DNA of 64,000 bases, from NCBI GenBank assembly GCA_965198895.1, contig OZ240676.1, forward strand, positions 4,278,001 to 4,342,000, given 5' to 3'. The number at the start of each line of letters is the position of its first letter. Position 1 is the stretch's first letter. The notes below the pieces were generated by a model that saw nothing but the letters and a program-made list of their open reading frames with translations, was not told the origin of the DNA and ran no database searches. This document shows, in pieces, positions 53,087-61,787 of the stretch. The DNA is from LMUY01 sp965198895 (GTDB taxonomy: Bacteria > Pseudomonadota > Alphaproteobacteria > Acetobacterales > Acetobacteraceae). The position numbers and the translations under genes were made by a program.

Positions 53087-53820
53087 CGCCGCTGCTGGAG
53101 ATCGCCGGGCTGCGCGCCGGATATGGCCGCGCCACGGTGCTGCACGGGATCGACCTTGTGGTGCAGCCGAAGCAGATCGTCACCGTGATCGGCCCCAATG
53201 GCGCGGGCAAGACCACGGCGATGCACGCGATCATGAACCTGCTGCCCGCCGCCGGCACGAGGCGGCTGGACGGCGCCGACATCGCCGGCATCGCCACCGA
53301 GGAACTGGTCGGCCGCGGTCTGCTGCTGGTACCCGAGACCCGCGCCCTGTTCGCCGACATGACCGTGGCGGAGAACCTCGAACTCGGCGCCTACGCCAGG
53401 CGCGGCGCGTCCATGCGCGACGTGTTCGCCGTGTTCCCCCGGCTGGAGGAGCGGCGCTCCCAGGTGGCCGGCACGCTCTCGGGCGGCGAACGGCAGATGC
53501 TGGCCCTGGGCCGTGCCTTGATGGGCCGCCCCCGTGTCCTGCTGCTGGACGAACCGAGCCTCGGCCTCGCCCCCCGCATCGTCCGCGACATTTTTCGGAC
53601 CCTCGATGGGCTGCGCCGCGACGGCCTTGCCATGGTGCTGGTGGAGCAGAACGCCCGCGCCGCCCTGGCCTTGGCCGATGAGGGCGCCGTGCTCGAGATG
53701 GGCCGTATCACCGCCGCCGGCCCGGCCGCCGCGCTGCGCAATGACGCGCGCGTGCTGGCGACGTATCTTGGCCAGGCGCGAACCACCGCCGCCGAGGAGA
53801 GCCCCCATGGACCTGGCTGA
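53083..53820 (+). CDS. livF: Liv-type ABC transporter ATPase, LivF-like (system 3)
   Basis: ATPase subunit, 245 residues. P-loop GPNGAGKTT, signature LSGGERQMLALGRALM and Walker B LLLDEPSLGLAP are standard. GTGA overlap with the LivM-LivG gene; its last 14 bases overlap the start of the amidase gene. Confidence 0.92.
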   Translation: MTPLLEIAGLRAGYGRATVLHGIDLVVQPKQIVTVIGPNGAGKTTAMHAIMNLLPAAGTRRLDGADIAGIATEELVGRGLLLVPETRALFADMTVAENLELGAYARRGASMRDVFAVFPRLEERRSQVAGTLSGGERQMLALGRALMGRPRVLLLDEPSLGLAPRIVRDIFRTLDGLRRDGLAMVLVEQNARAALALADEGAVLEMGRITAAGPAAALRNDARVLATYLGQARTTAAEESPHGPG

Positions 53821-55078
53821 CCTGACCGCCACCGCCGCCCGCGCCCGCATCGACGCCGGGCAACTGGCGCCCGCTGAGCTGATGGAGGCCTGCCTCGCCC
53901 GCATCGCCGAGCGCGAGCCTACCGTGCACGCGATGGCCTATCTCGACGCTGGGCTGGCCAGGCACGCCGCCGCCAGCGCGCGCCCGGGCCCACTGCATGG
54001 CTTGCCGTTGGGCGTGAAGGACGTGTTGGACACGGCCGACATGCCAACCGGCTACAACTCGCCGATCTGGCATGGCCACCGCCCCCGCGCCGACGCCAGC
54101 GCCGTCGCCGCGGCCCGCCGGGTCGGCGCGGCCGTGCTCGGCAAGACGGTGACCACCGAGTTCGCGACCCGGCATCCCGGCCCCACCACCAATCCGCACA
54201 ACGCCGGGCACACGCCGGGTGGCTCCAGCAGCGGTTCGGCAGCGGGTGTGGCGGCCGGCTATTTCCCGTTCGCCTACGGCACCCAGACGGCGGGCAGTGT
54301 CATCCGCCCCGCGGCGTATTGCGGCGTAGTGGGCTACAAGCCGAGCTACGGCATGATCGATCGCCACGGCATGAAGCTGATGGCGTTTTCGCTCGACACG
54401 GTCGGCGTGATGGCGCGCAGCGTTGCCGATTGCGCTCTGCTGGCCGGGGCGGTTTCGGGGCGGGATTTGGGTGATCCGGATCGCGGCTTGCCCCGTCCCC
54501 CAAGGATTGGCCTATGTCGTTCGCCGGCCTGGCACCTGGCCGACGAGGCGACCCGGCAGTTGCTGGTGGATGCCGGCGAGCGGCTGCGGCGCGCCGGCGC
54601 CGCGGTCACCGACCACGAATTGCCGCCCGATTACGCTGCTATGGTCGACGCGCATGGCTTAGTCATGCAGGCCGAGAGCGCCAGCGCGTTGGCGTGGGAA
54701 ATGCTGTTCCACCGCGAGGAGCTGAGCGGAATCCTCCGCGAGCGCCTTGAGTGGGGCATGGCCCAATCTCCCGACGCCCTGGACGCCGCACGCGCCGTTC
54801 TGCAGCGTGCGCGCGACGGATTTCCAGCCGCCATGGCCGGGCTTGACGTGTTGCTGACACCGTCCGCGCCGGGCGAGGCTCCGGCCGGCCTCGAGTGGAC
54901 CGGCGACCCGGCGTTCAACACGATCTGGACCAGTCTGCACGTGCCATGCGTGACCGTTCCGGCGGGTAGCGGGCCTGGCGGATTGCCGCTCGGGCTGCAG
55001 ATCGTGGGCCGTTTAGGGGCGGACGCCGCAACGTTGGCCGCGGCCGGCTGGGTCGCTGCTGCGCTCGGCCACGGCTGA
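53807..55078 (+). CDS. Amidase (amidase signature family)
   Basis: Hydrolase of the amidase signature family, 423 residues. Ser-cisSer-Lys triad: K71 in GLPLGVKDVLD, S140 in the Gly/Ser loop TPGGSSSGSAAG and nucleophile S164 in TQTAGSVIRPA. GAGGAG lies before the ATG, which is inside the livF reading frame, so the two are coupled. It most likely hydrolyses the amide brought in by the preceding transporter (inference). The GatA subunit is unlikely because gatB/gatC are absent. Confidence 0.9.
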   Translation: MDLADLTATAARARIDAGQLAPAELMEACLARIAEREPTVHAMAYLDAGLARHAAASARPGPLHGLPLGVKDVLDTADMPTGYNSPIWHGHRPRADASAVAAARRVGAAVLGKTVTTEFATRHPGPTTNPHNAGHTPGGSSSGSAAGVAAGYFPFAYGTQTAGSVIRPAAYCGVVGYKPSYGMIDRHGMKLMAFSLDTVGVMARSVADCALLAGAVSGRDLGDPDRGLPRPPRIGLCRSPAWHLADEATRQLLVDAGERLRRAGAAVTDHELPPDYAAMVDAHGLVMQAESASALAWEMLFHREELSGILRERLEWGMAQSPDALDAARAVLQRARDGFPAAMAGLDVLLTPSAPGEAPAGLEWTGDPAFNTIWTSLHVPCVTVPAGSGPGGLPLGLQIVGRLGADAATLAAAGWVAAALGHG

Positions 55079-55245
55079 CCGCCGGGGTCGCACGTCAACA
55101 AACGGCTCGCCATAACACCGTCGACCCAATCGCCAGCGCATTAACTCTAAAGTAAGCGCCCTCCTGCATTCTCCTTCCAAGGTCCACGGCGTCGCGTGCT
55201 GCCCAATTTAGGGCAAAGCACCGCCGCCCCGGAGCAGGAGGGCGT

Positions 55246-55314
55246 ATGTCTCGTAGCGATCGTTTCATCTCAGGCCGTGCGTTTGCGTTCCGCACCGGGC
55301 CGAATTTCGCATGA
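55246..55314 (+). CDS. Possible 22-residue leader peptide
   Basis: Short frame MSRSDRFISGRAFAFRTGPN... ending in a TGA that overlaps the ATG of the STAS gene (ATGA). It has the best ribosome site in the region (GGAGGGCGT before ATG), while the STAS start has none. This suggests the STAS gene is translated by coupling to this peptide. It may be only a coupling device, or the ribosome site may be chance. Confidence 0.35.
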   Translation: MSRSDRFISGRAFAFRTGPNFA

Positions 55315-55619
55315 AGCGCCCGAGCCGCCGTCGGCCTGTGCCGTCGGCCTTGCCCGCTATTCTCGACCTCAATGCGGCTGGGCCGCTCGCAAACGAGTTG
55401 TTGGCGCGCCGGGGTAGCCCGGTGATCGTTGACGGGGCTGCCGTCGAGCGGATGGGGGCGCAATGCCTCCAGGTTCTACTCGCCGCCCGGAAAACCTGGG
55501 AGGCGGACGGGCAGTCGTTTCAACTCACCACGCCGTCCAGTGCATTGACCCAGGCTCTCGCGACATTCGGTGCAGAGAGCCTCGCGGACCCCCAGGTTGC
55601 GGAAGGAAGTGCGTCATGA
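55311..55619 (+). CDS. STAS-domain protein of the chemotaxis operon
   Basis: 102 residues with one STAS domain (strand PSALPAILDLNAAGPLANEL, helix ERMGAQCLQVLLAARKTW). STAS modules bind partner proteins and are often phosphorylated on a Ser in this helix; here that spot reads RMGAQ, so the phospho-site may be absent. It heads the che operon, in the position of the gene called cheX in Caulobacter che1 (recalled order). ATGA overlap with cheY. Confidence 0.75.
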   Translation: MKRPSRRRPVPSALPAILDLNAAGPLANELLARRGSPVIVDGAAVERMGAQCLQVLLAARKTWEADGQSFQLTTPSSALTQALATFGAESLADPQVAEGSAS

Positions 55620-55978
55620 AGACCGTGTTGACCGTGGATGATTCGCGCACGATGCGCGACATGCTGCACTTAGCCTTATCCGAAGCCGGCTATAACGTGG
55701 TGCAAGCCGTCGACGGCGTGGACGGGCTGGAGGTGCTCCAAGGCCTCAATCCGGATGTGATTGTCACCGACATCAACATGCCCCGGATGGACGGCTTCGG
55801 CTTCATGGAAGCTGTGCGCAAGGACAACAAGTATCGCGCGATCCCGATCCTGGTGCTGACGACCGAGAGCGATGCGGCCAAGAAGGCACGGGCCCGTGAG
55901 GCCGGCGCAACGGGCTGGATCATAAAGCCATTCAATCCGGCCAAGCTCGTCGACGCGCTTCGCCGCGTGGCTGCGTAG
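55616..55978 (+). CDS. cheY: Chemotaxis response regulator CheY (first copy)
   Basis: Single-domain receiver, 120 residues. Acidic pair D8/D9, phospho-acceptor D52 in VTDINMPRMDG, Thr in LVLTTES and Lys in IIKPFNP are intact. Phosphorylated by CheA to signal to the motor or act as a phosphate sink. GGAAGG precedes the ATG, which overlaps the STAS stop codon. Confidence 0.94.
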   Translation: MKTVLTVDDSRTMRDMLHLALSEAGYNVVQAVDGVDGLEVLQGLNPDVIVTDINMPRMDGFGFMEAVRKDNKYRAIPILVLTTESDAAKKARAREAGATGWIIKPFNPAKLVDALRRVAA

Positions 55979-55986
55979 GCCCCGCC

Positions 55987-58188
55987 ATGGACCCGATGGA
56001 CGCCATCAAGCAGACCTTCTTCCAGGAGTGCGACGAGCAGCTCGCGGAACTGGAAACCGGTTTGCTCGCAATGCAGAACGGCGACAGTGACTCCGAGACC
56101 GTCAATGCTGTGTTTCGTGCCGTTCATTCCGTAAAGGGTGGGGCAGGGGCTTTCGGCCTCGATAGCCTCGTCCGCTTTGCCCATGTGTTCGAGACCACGC
56201 TGGACCTGATGCGGTCCGATAAGTTGACCGCCTCGCCGGAGTTGCTCAAGGCCATGTTGCGCGCCGCCGACGTGCTGGCGGACCTGGTCCGCGGCGCTCG
56301 CGGCGGCACCGGGCCGAACGAACAGCAGGTCGCGATGTCGGCTGCCGAACTCGCCGCTTTGTCGACCGCACCCGGCCAGGCCGCCGGAGCGTCCGACCAC
56401 GCTCCGGTCGCGCCGGCGGCGGTGGACGATGGATTTGCCGGGCTCATGTTCCAGCCTGTCCAGATCAGCACACCCGAGCCGGAAAGCACCCCAACCTGGC
56501 ATGTCAAGTTCCGACCCCACCCGGCGCTGTATGCCAAAGGGAACGATGCTGCCCTTCTGCTGCGCGAACTGACGCTGCTCGGCGAGACTTCGGTCACGCT
56601 CGACACGAGTGATCTTCCGGATCTGGCCGATCTCGATCCCGAAGGCGCCTACCTGACCTGGCATGTCGACCTGCAGACCAGCCTGCCCGAGTCTTCGGTT
56701 CAGGAGGTGTTCGAGTTCGTCGAGGGCGACTGCGACATCGAGATCTCCATGGCCGCCGCTGCGCAGGATGTCACGATCGCCGAGCCGCCGCCGCTGGACG
56801 TGCTGGCGTTCATCCAACAGTTGCAGGCACCTGCCGTCGAAGCCGCTGCTGTGACGGCCGCCCCCATTTTCGTACCGACGCCAGCCTTCATACCGGCCCC
56901 GGCCGCCACTACCGCATCGCCGAAGGAGGAGTTGCACGTCGCGCCGCCCCCCCGGGACGAGCCGGCGGCCAGCCATAAACCCACGATCCGCGTCGATTTG
57001 GATCGAGTGGACCGGCTGATCGATCTCGTCGGCGAATTGGTCATCAACGGCGCGATGCTCACGCAACGCTCGGTCGAAGCCGGGCTCGGCCGCTCCTCGG
57101 CAGTAACGGTCGGTCTAGACGAGCTGCAGAATCTAACGCGGGAGATCCAAGACAGCGTGATGGCGATCCGCGCCCAACCGGTCAAATCGGTCTTTGCCCG
57201 TATGCCCCGCCTGGTACGCGAAGTTGCCGCGATGGTGGGTAAGCAGGCACGTTTGGTGACCGAAGGCGAAGGCACGGAAGTCGACAAGACTGTCATCGAG
57301 CATCTGGCGGATCCTTTGACCCACATGATCCGCAATGCCATTGATCATGGACTTGAATCGCCCGAGCAACGGAAGCTCGCCGGGAAGCCGGAACTGGGCA
57401 CGGTCCGCCTCGCCGCTATGCATCGGTCGGGCCGGATCGTCATCGAAGTCTCCGATGATGGTGCCGGGATCAATCGCGCCCGAGTGCGTGAGAGCGCCAT
57501 CGAAAAGGGGCTGATTGCTCCCGATGTGGTGCTGTCCGACGAAGAGACCGATAACCTGATCTTCCTGGCGGGCTTTTCCACGGCGGCCACGATATCCGAC
57601 ATCTCGGGCCGCGGCGTTGGCATGGACGTGGTGCGGCGTTCGATCCAGGCGCTCGGTGGTAGGATCGCAATCACGTCGCGCCCGGGGCTTGGTTCGACGT
57701 TCACCCTGAGCTTGCCACTGACCCTGGCGGTGCTGGACGGAATGGTGGTCACGGTCGCGGATCAGACCTTGATCGTGCCGTTGACCGCAATCATCGAGAC
57801 ACTGCAGCCGCGCCAAACGGCGATCCACGATCTGGGCGAAGGCGCTCAGGTGCTTAACATCCGCGGAACCTACATTCCGCTGCTTTGCGTGGGAACGATC
57901 CTCGGCTGGACCGATGGCGGCATTACGCCCGGTAGTGTCGCCCTGCTCGTGGAGGGAGATGGCGGGAGCCGCGCGGCGCTCCTCGTTGACGCCATCCAGG
58001 GTCAGCAGCAAGTCGTCATCAAAAGCCTGGAGGCGAACTATCAACAGGTACCAGGCGTCGCAGCTGCGACCATCCTCGGCGATGGTCGGGTGGCACTGAT
58101 CTTGGACGTCGATGGGATGGTGTCGGACGCTCGCGGCGAGGCACCCTTCGCAGAGTCTCACTCCGAATTAGGATTGACCTATGCTTGA
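55987..58188 (+). CDS. cheA: Chemotaxis histidine kinase CheA
   Basis: 733 residues. Order: HPt domain with H47 in RAVHSVKGGAGAFG, a Pro/Ala-rich linker including a CheY/CheB-binding-like section (about 165-265), dimerisation helix (DLDRVDRLIDLVGELVING), ATPase with HMIRNAIDHGLE and GRGVGMDVVRRSI, and a C-terminal CheW-like domain (about 575-730). No receiver is fused. It receives signals from chemoreceptors through CheW and phosphorylates CheY and CheB. Confidence 0.96.
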   Translation: MDPMDAIKQTFFQECDEQLAELETGLLAMQNGDSDSETVNAVFRAVHSVKGGAGAFGLDSLVRFAHVFETTLDLMRSDKLTASPELLKAMLRAADVLADLVRGARGGTGPNEQQVAMSAAELAALSTAPGQAAGASDHAPVAPAAVDDGFAGLMFQPVQISTPEPESTPTWHVKFRPHPALYAKGNDAALLLRELTLLGETSVTLDTSDLPDLADLDPEGAYLTWHVDLQTSLPESSVQEVFEFVEGDCDIEISMAAAAQDVTIAEPPPLDVLAFIQQLQAPAVEAAAVTAAPIFVPTPAFIPAPAATTASPKEELHVAPPPRDEPAASHKPTIRVDLDRVDRLIDLVGELVINGAMLTQRSVEAGLGRSSAVTVGLDELQNLTREIQDSVMAIRAQPVKSVFARMPRLVREVAAMVGKQARLVTEGEGTEVDKTVIEHLADPLTHMIRNAIDHGLESPEQRKLAGKPELGTVRLAAMHRSGRIVIEVSDDGAGINRARVRESAIEKGLIAPDVVLSDEETDNLIFLAGFSTAATISDISGRGVGMDVVRRSIQALGGRIAITSRPGLGSTFTLSLPLTLAVLDGMVVTVADQTLIVPLTAIIETLQPRQTAIHDLGEGAQVLNIRGTYIPLLCVGTILGWTDGGITPGSVALLVEGDGGSRAALLVDAIQGQQQVVIKSLEANYQQVPGVAAATILGDGRVALILDVDGMVSDARGEAPFAESHSELGLTYA

Positions 58189-58648
58189 CTCGTCCGTCTC
58201 CGCATCAACCCGTGAGTTGGAACTCATTGCGTTCCGTATCGGGGAGCAGGAGTTTTGCGTCGACATCATGTCCGTTCGGGAGATCCGCGGCTGGGTTCCC
58301 GTCACGCCGCTGCCTCGCTCGCCGTCTTTCGTCCGCGGTGTCATCAACCTGCGTGGCGCCGTGCTGCCGATCCTTGATCTCTCGGCACGGCTCGGCTTTC
58401 CGCTGACCGAGACGTCCGCGCGTCATGTGATCATCGTGGCACAGGTAGGCCACCAGGTTATCGGTGTTCTCGTAGACGCCGTATCGGACATCATCACCGT
58501 CGGTGAGAACACGACGCAGCCGCCGCCCGAGATGGCATCCGGCCGGGTCCGCAACTTCGTTCAGGGCATCCTCGCCATCGAAAGCCGGATGGTGAGCCTG
58601 ATCTCGCTCGATCGCGTGATGCCCAAGGCAGAAGCAGAAGCAGCATGA
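58181..58648 (+). CDS. cheW: Chemotaxis adaptor CheW
   Basis: 155 residues, CheW fold, linking receptors to CheA. Typical parts are EFCVDIMSVREIRGWVPVTP and VRGVINLRGAVLPILDLS, with LVDAVSDI in the second half. Its ATG overlaps the cheA end by eight bases. Confidence 0.95.
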   Translation: MLDSSVSASTRELELIAFRIGEQEFCVDIMSVREIRGWVPVTPLPRSPSFVRGVINLRGAVLPILDLSARLGFPLTETSARHVIIVAQVGHQVIGVLVDAVSDIITVGENTTQPPPEMASGRVRNFVQGILAIESRMVSLISLDRVMPKAEAEAA

Positions 58649-59514
58649 TGGCCGCAGACACCCTAAAATTCCCGAGTGGCATGGTAGAGGGGGAGTTCCT
58701 TCTCACCGAAGCCGACTTCCTGAAGATCGCCAACATGCTCCAGTCGGAAACTGGAATAACCCTGCACGAGGGCAAGGCGACGCTCCTCTATTCCCGGTTG
58801 GGCAAACGCCTGCGTGCGCTAGGTATGACGGCGTTCAAGGACTATTGCGAACTGGTTACGAACCCGGACGGCGCGGAGGAACGCGGCACGATGATCCGCG
58901 CGCTTACCACCAACGTGACGCGGTTTTTTCGCGAGCCGCATCACTTCACTCACCTGCGTGATGTGGTGTTGCCACCACTGTTGCGGGCTGCGGAGCGGGG
59001 CGCCCGTGTTCGACTCTGGTCCGCTGCCTGCTCGACCGGTATGGAGCCCTACTCGATCGGACTGACCGTGCTTGGCCTGCTTCCAACCGCGGCGCAACTC
59101 GACGTCCGTGTACTTGCGACGGATATCGATACGACAGTTCTTGCTGAGGCCCGTGCCGGGCGATATTCGTCCGAGGCGATGGCTGGTGCACCGCCGAACC
59201 TGGTGGATCGCTGGTTCGAGCGAACGGAAGATGGTCATCAGGCTGGTCCTGAATTGGCCAAGATGACGGTGTTCCGGCCGTTGAACCTGATCAAACCCTT
59301 GCCGATGAAGGGACCGTTCGAAGCGATTTTTTGTCGTAACGTCGTGATCTACTTCGCGGACGCCGACCAGCAAGCGATCTGGTCCCGGTTCGAGCCTTTG
59401 CTGGTGCCCGGCGGCCATCTTTATGTCGGTCACTCGGAGCGGGTCGGAGGCCCGGCGGCAGCGGCCTTCACAAGCGTGGGGATCACGATCTATCAAAAGC
59501 GGGGCGCCGCATGA
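58645..59514 (+). CDS. cheR: Chemoreceptor methyltransferase CheR
   Basis: 289 residues. N-terminal helical domain, then a SAM-dependent methyltransferase with RLWSAACSTGMEPYSIG, ATDIDTTVLAEARAG and FCRNVVIYF. It methylates Glu residues on chemoreceptors. Start overlaps cheW (ATGATG doublet; either Met possible). Confidence 0.96.
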   Translation: MMAADTLKFPSGMVEGEFLLTEADFLKIANMLQSETGITLHEGKATLLYSRLGKRLRALGMTAFKDYCELVTNPDGAEERGTMIRALTTNVTRFFREPHHFTHLRDVVLPPLLRAAERGARVRLWSAACSTGMEPYSIGLTVLGLLPTAAQLDVRVLATDIDTTVLAEARAGRYSSEAMAGAPPNLVDRWFERTEDGHQAGPELAKMTVFRPLNLIKPLPMKGPFEAIFCRNVVIYFADADQQAIWSRFEPLLVPGGHLYVGHSERVGGPAAAAFTSVGITIYQKRGAA

Positions 59515-60581
59515 CCCGGGTTCTCGTCGTTGATGATTCCGCAACGATGCGGGCGATGATTTCCCGCGTGCTCGAGCGCGACGGCGACATCACCGTGGTC
59601 GGCCAAGCCTGCGATCCGCTGGAGGCGCGCCAGGCTATCAAGACGCTGAGTCCGGACGTTGTCACGCTTGATGTCGAGATGCCGGGGATGAATGGCCTCG
59701 AGTTCCTCGAGCGGGTCATGCGTTTGCGGCCGATGCCGGTTGTCATGATATCGAGCCTGACCCGGGGCGGGGCGGAGGCAACCTTGCGTGCTCTTGAACT
59801 AGGCGCGGTGGATTGCGTGGCCAAGCCTAGGCCCGGTGATAGCGCTGGCTTCGATCGGCTGCCCGAGATCGTCCGGGCAGCAAAAGGTGCACGGTTGCGC
59901 CCGCGGTTCAGTAATCAATCAGTAACCCCTCCGACACCTTTGCCGGTCGGATTCATACCGGCGGACCGGATCCTGGCGATCGGTGCGTCTACTGGCGGCG
60001 TCGAGGCTTTATTGGAGATATTAGCGGGATTTCCGGCGAACTGTCCCCCGACACTCATCACGCAGCACATGCCTGCTGCGTTTACACCCTCTTTCGCGAA
60101 GCGCTTGGATCGCTCGTGCGCCGCGACCGTTGAGGAAGCGAGAGACGGTGCGCCGCTGCATCCGGGCCAAGTGTATCTAGCGCCCGGCGGTGTTGCGCAT
60201 TTGGAACTCGCCGGGTCGGCGAGCGGATCCTGGCATTGTCGGCTGACGAATGGTGGTCCCGTGAATGGGCACCGGCCTTCCGTCGATACTCTGTTTGCGT
60301 CGGTCGCCGCGAACGCCCGTGCCAAATCAGTCGGCGTCATCTTGACTGGGATGGGGCGGGACGGAGCTCAAGGCTTGCTTGCGATGCGAGAAGCCGGAGC
60401 GCGCACGTTCGGGCAAGACGAGGCGAGTTGTGTTGTTTACGGAATGCCCAAAGTTGCATTCGAGGTGGGCGGTGTGGAGACACAGGTGTCACTGCACACC
60501 GCCTCGGCTGCCATGCTTGCTGCCTGCAACGCCAAGCCCGGAGATCGCGCATGCCGTCCGCCGCTGCCCTCAAGGTGCTGA
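59511..60581 (+). CDS. cheB: Chemoreceptor methylesterase/deamidase CheB
   Basis: 356 residues. Receiver domain with D54 in VTLDVEMPGMNG, then the methylesterase domain with Ser in GASTGGVEAL, His in TQHMPAAF and Asp in TGMGRDGAQG. It removes methyl groups from receptors when phosphorylated by CheA. ATGA overlap with cheR. Confidence 0.96.
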   Translation: MTRVLVVDDSATMRAMISRVLERDGDITVVGQACDPLEARQAIKTLSPDVVTLDVEMPGMNGLEFLERVMRLRPMPVVMISSLTRGGAEATLRALELGAVDCVAKPRPGDSAGFDRLPEIVRAAKGARLRPRFSNQSVTPPTPLPVGFIPADRILAIGASTGGVEALLEILAGFPANCPPTLITQHMPAAFTPSFAKRLDRSCAATVEEARDGAPLHPGQVYLAPGGVAHLELAGSASGSWHCRLTNGGPVNGHRPSVDTLFASVAANARAKSVGVILTGMGRDGAQGLLAMREAGARTFGQDEASCVVYGMPKVAFEVGGVETQVSLHTASAAMLAACNAKPGDRACRPPLPSRC

Positions 60582-60940
60582 TCGTCGATGACCAGCAATC
60601 CATGCGACTGTTGGTGCGGGGTGGCTTGCAGCAACTCGGCTTTCGCACCTTCGAAGAAGCTCCCGATGGTGAGGCCGGCATGCGCAGCCTTATCTCGACG
60701 CCGGTCGATCTCGTCATCAGCGATTATAACATGCCGAAGCTTGACGGCTTGGGTCTGCTACGTGCCGTGCGTGTCTACCCACCCACGGCGAAGACCGCCT
60801 ACATCATGTTGACGGGACGAGGTGATATGGATCTGGTGCAGCGCGCCGTGCAGTTCGGCGTCAACAACTTTCTGGTCAAGCCATTCACTGTGACGACGCT
60901 TCGGGAGAAGATCGAAGCTGTGTTTGGGCCGCTGACATGA
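60551..60940 (+). CDS. Chemotaxis response regulator CheY (second copy)
   Basis: Single-domain receiver, 129 residues. Acid pair in IVDDQQ, phospho-acceptor D58 in VISDYNMPKLDG, Thr in IMLTGRG and Lys in LVKPFTV. Equivalent in position to CheYII of the Caulobacter che1 cluster. It overlaps the cheB end by 31 bases. Confidence 0.93.
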   Translation: MPSAAALKVLIVDDQQSMRLLVRGGLQQLGFRTFEEAPDGEAGMRSLISTPVDLVISDYNMPKLDGLGLLRAVRVYPPTAKTAYIMLTGRGDMDLVQRAVQFGVNNFLVKPFTVTTLREKIEAVFGPLT

Positions 60941-61467
60941 CGGGTGAGCGCCGAGTCAACATCGTCCAAGGCGAGTTTTATGTAACGAATGATCCGAGTG
61001 TGGTAGTGACCACGATCCTTGGATCGTGTGTCGCTGCCTGTATGAACGATCGCGTCGCCGGCGTTGGTGGCATGAACCATTTCTTGCTTCCCGGGGACGG
61101 GCCGGGTTCGCCGGGGGCCGAGTATGGCGTGCATGCGATGGAGCTTTTGGTGAACGGTCTGTTGCAGCAAGGGGCTCGGCGCGAGCGGCTCGAAGCCAAA
61201 CTGTTCGGTGGTGCCAGGATGCTGCGCGGCCTGACCGACGTGGGCTCGCTGAACGCTGAGTTCGCCGAGCGATTTGCCCGGCGAGAGCGGATCGCAATTA
61301 GCGGAGGCAGTCTGCGCGGCGAGCGTGGACGTCGGATCCAGTATTTCGCTGTCGAGGGCCGGGCTCGCCAGTTTACCTTGGGTGGCCCCGACGCGGCGGT
61401 TTTTGCCTCCGAGCGTTCGCGGCCGCCGCCGCCGCCGGTCGACAGTGGCGCTTTGGAGTTGTTCTGA
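60937..61467 (+). CDS. cheD: Chemoreceptor glutamine deamidase CheD
   Basis: 176 residues. Deamidase active site: Cys in TTILGSCVAACM and His in GGMNHFLLPG; later KLFGGARML and ISGGSLRGERGRRIQ match CheD. It deamidates receptor Gln residues. The Pro-rich PPPPPVDSG tail near the C-terminus is unusual. ATGA overlap with the preceding cheY. Confidence 0.93.
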   Translation: MTGERRVNIVQGEFYVTNDPSVVVTTILGSCVAACMNDRVAGVGGMNHFLLPGDGPGSPGAEYGVHAMELLVNGLLQQGARRERLEAKLFGGARMLRGLTDVGSLNAEFAERFARRERIAISGGSLRGERGRRIQYFAVEGRARQFTLGGPDAAVFASERSRPPPPPVDSGALELF

Positions 61468-61787
61468 TGGACGGATCGGGCCATTGCCTGGCAGCTGTTT
61501 TGGTTGCTGCTGCCGGCGAACTCGCGGATTTGGCGACTGTGGCGGACCAACTCGGCGGCGTTGGCGTAGATGATATCGAGCGCTGGCAGTCGATGGATCG
61601 ATTAAGCCAGCATCTCGCCGGGTTGGCTGCTTTCCTGACCGTGCTTTCGGCCGGCGTACCCCACGTGGAGCCAGATCTCGCGAGTTCCCTCGCGGTCATC
61701 AACACGCGAGGCCTTGCGGATCGGCTGGCCGGCCGTTCGCTCGAAACCGAGGGAAACTCCGGAGAAATGGAGCTCTTCGGGGCGTGA
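61467..61787 (+). CDS. Small helical che-operon protein (CheU position)
   Basis: 106 residues, mostly predicted helix, no catalytic motif seen. It sits after cheD, where Caulobacter che1 has cheU (positional equivalence from recalled order; sequence similarity not tested). Its ATG shares one base with the cheD stop codon (TGATG). The C-terminus SGEMELFGA resembles the PVDSGALELF end of CheD, suggesting both carry a shared C-terminal docking tail. Confidence 0.6.
   Translation: MDGSGHCLAAVLVAAAGELADLATVADQLGGVGVDDIERWQSMDRLSQHLAGLAAFLTVLSAGVPHVEPDLASSLAVINTRGLADRLAGRSLETEGNSGEMELFGA

Noticed and set aside
55140..55170. Flagellar sigma-28 promoter (TAAAGTAA) before the che operon
   Set aside because: The -35-like TAAAGTAA is there, but nothing like GCCGATAA follows at the right spacing.
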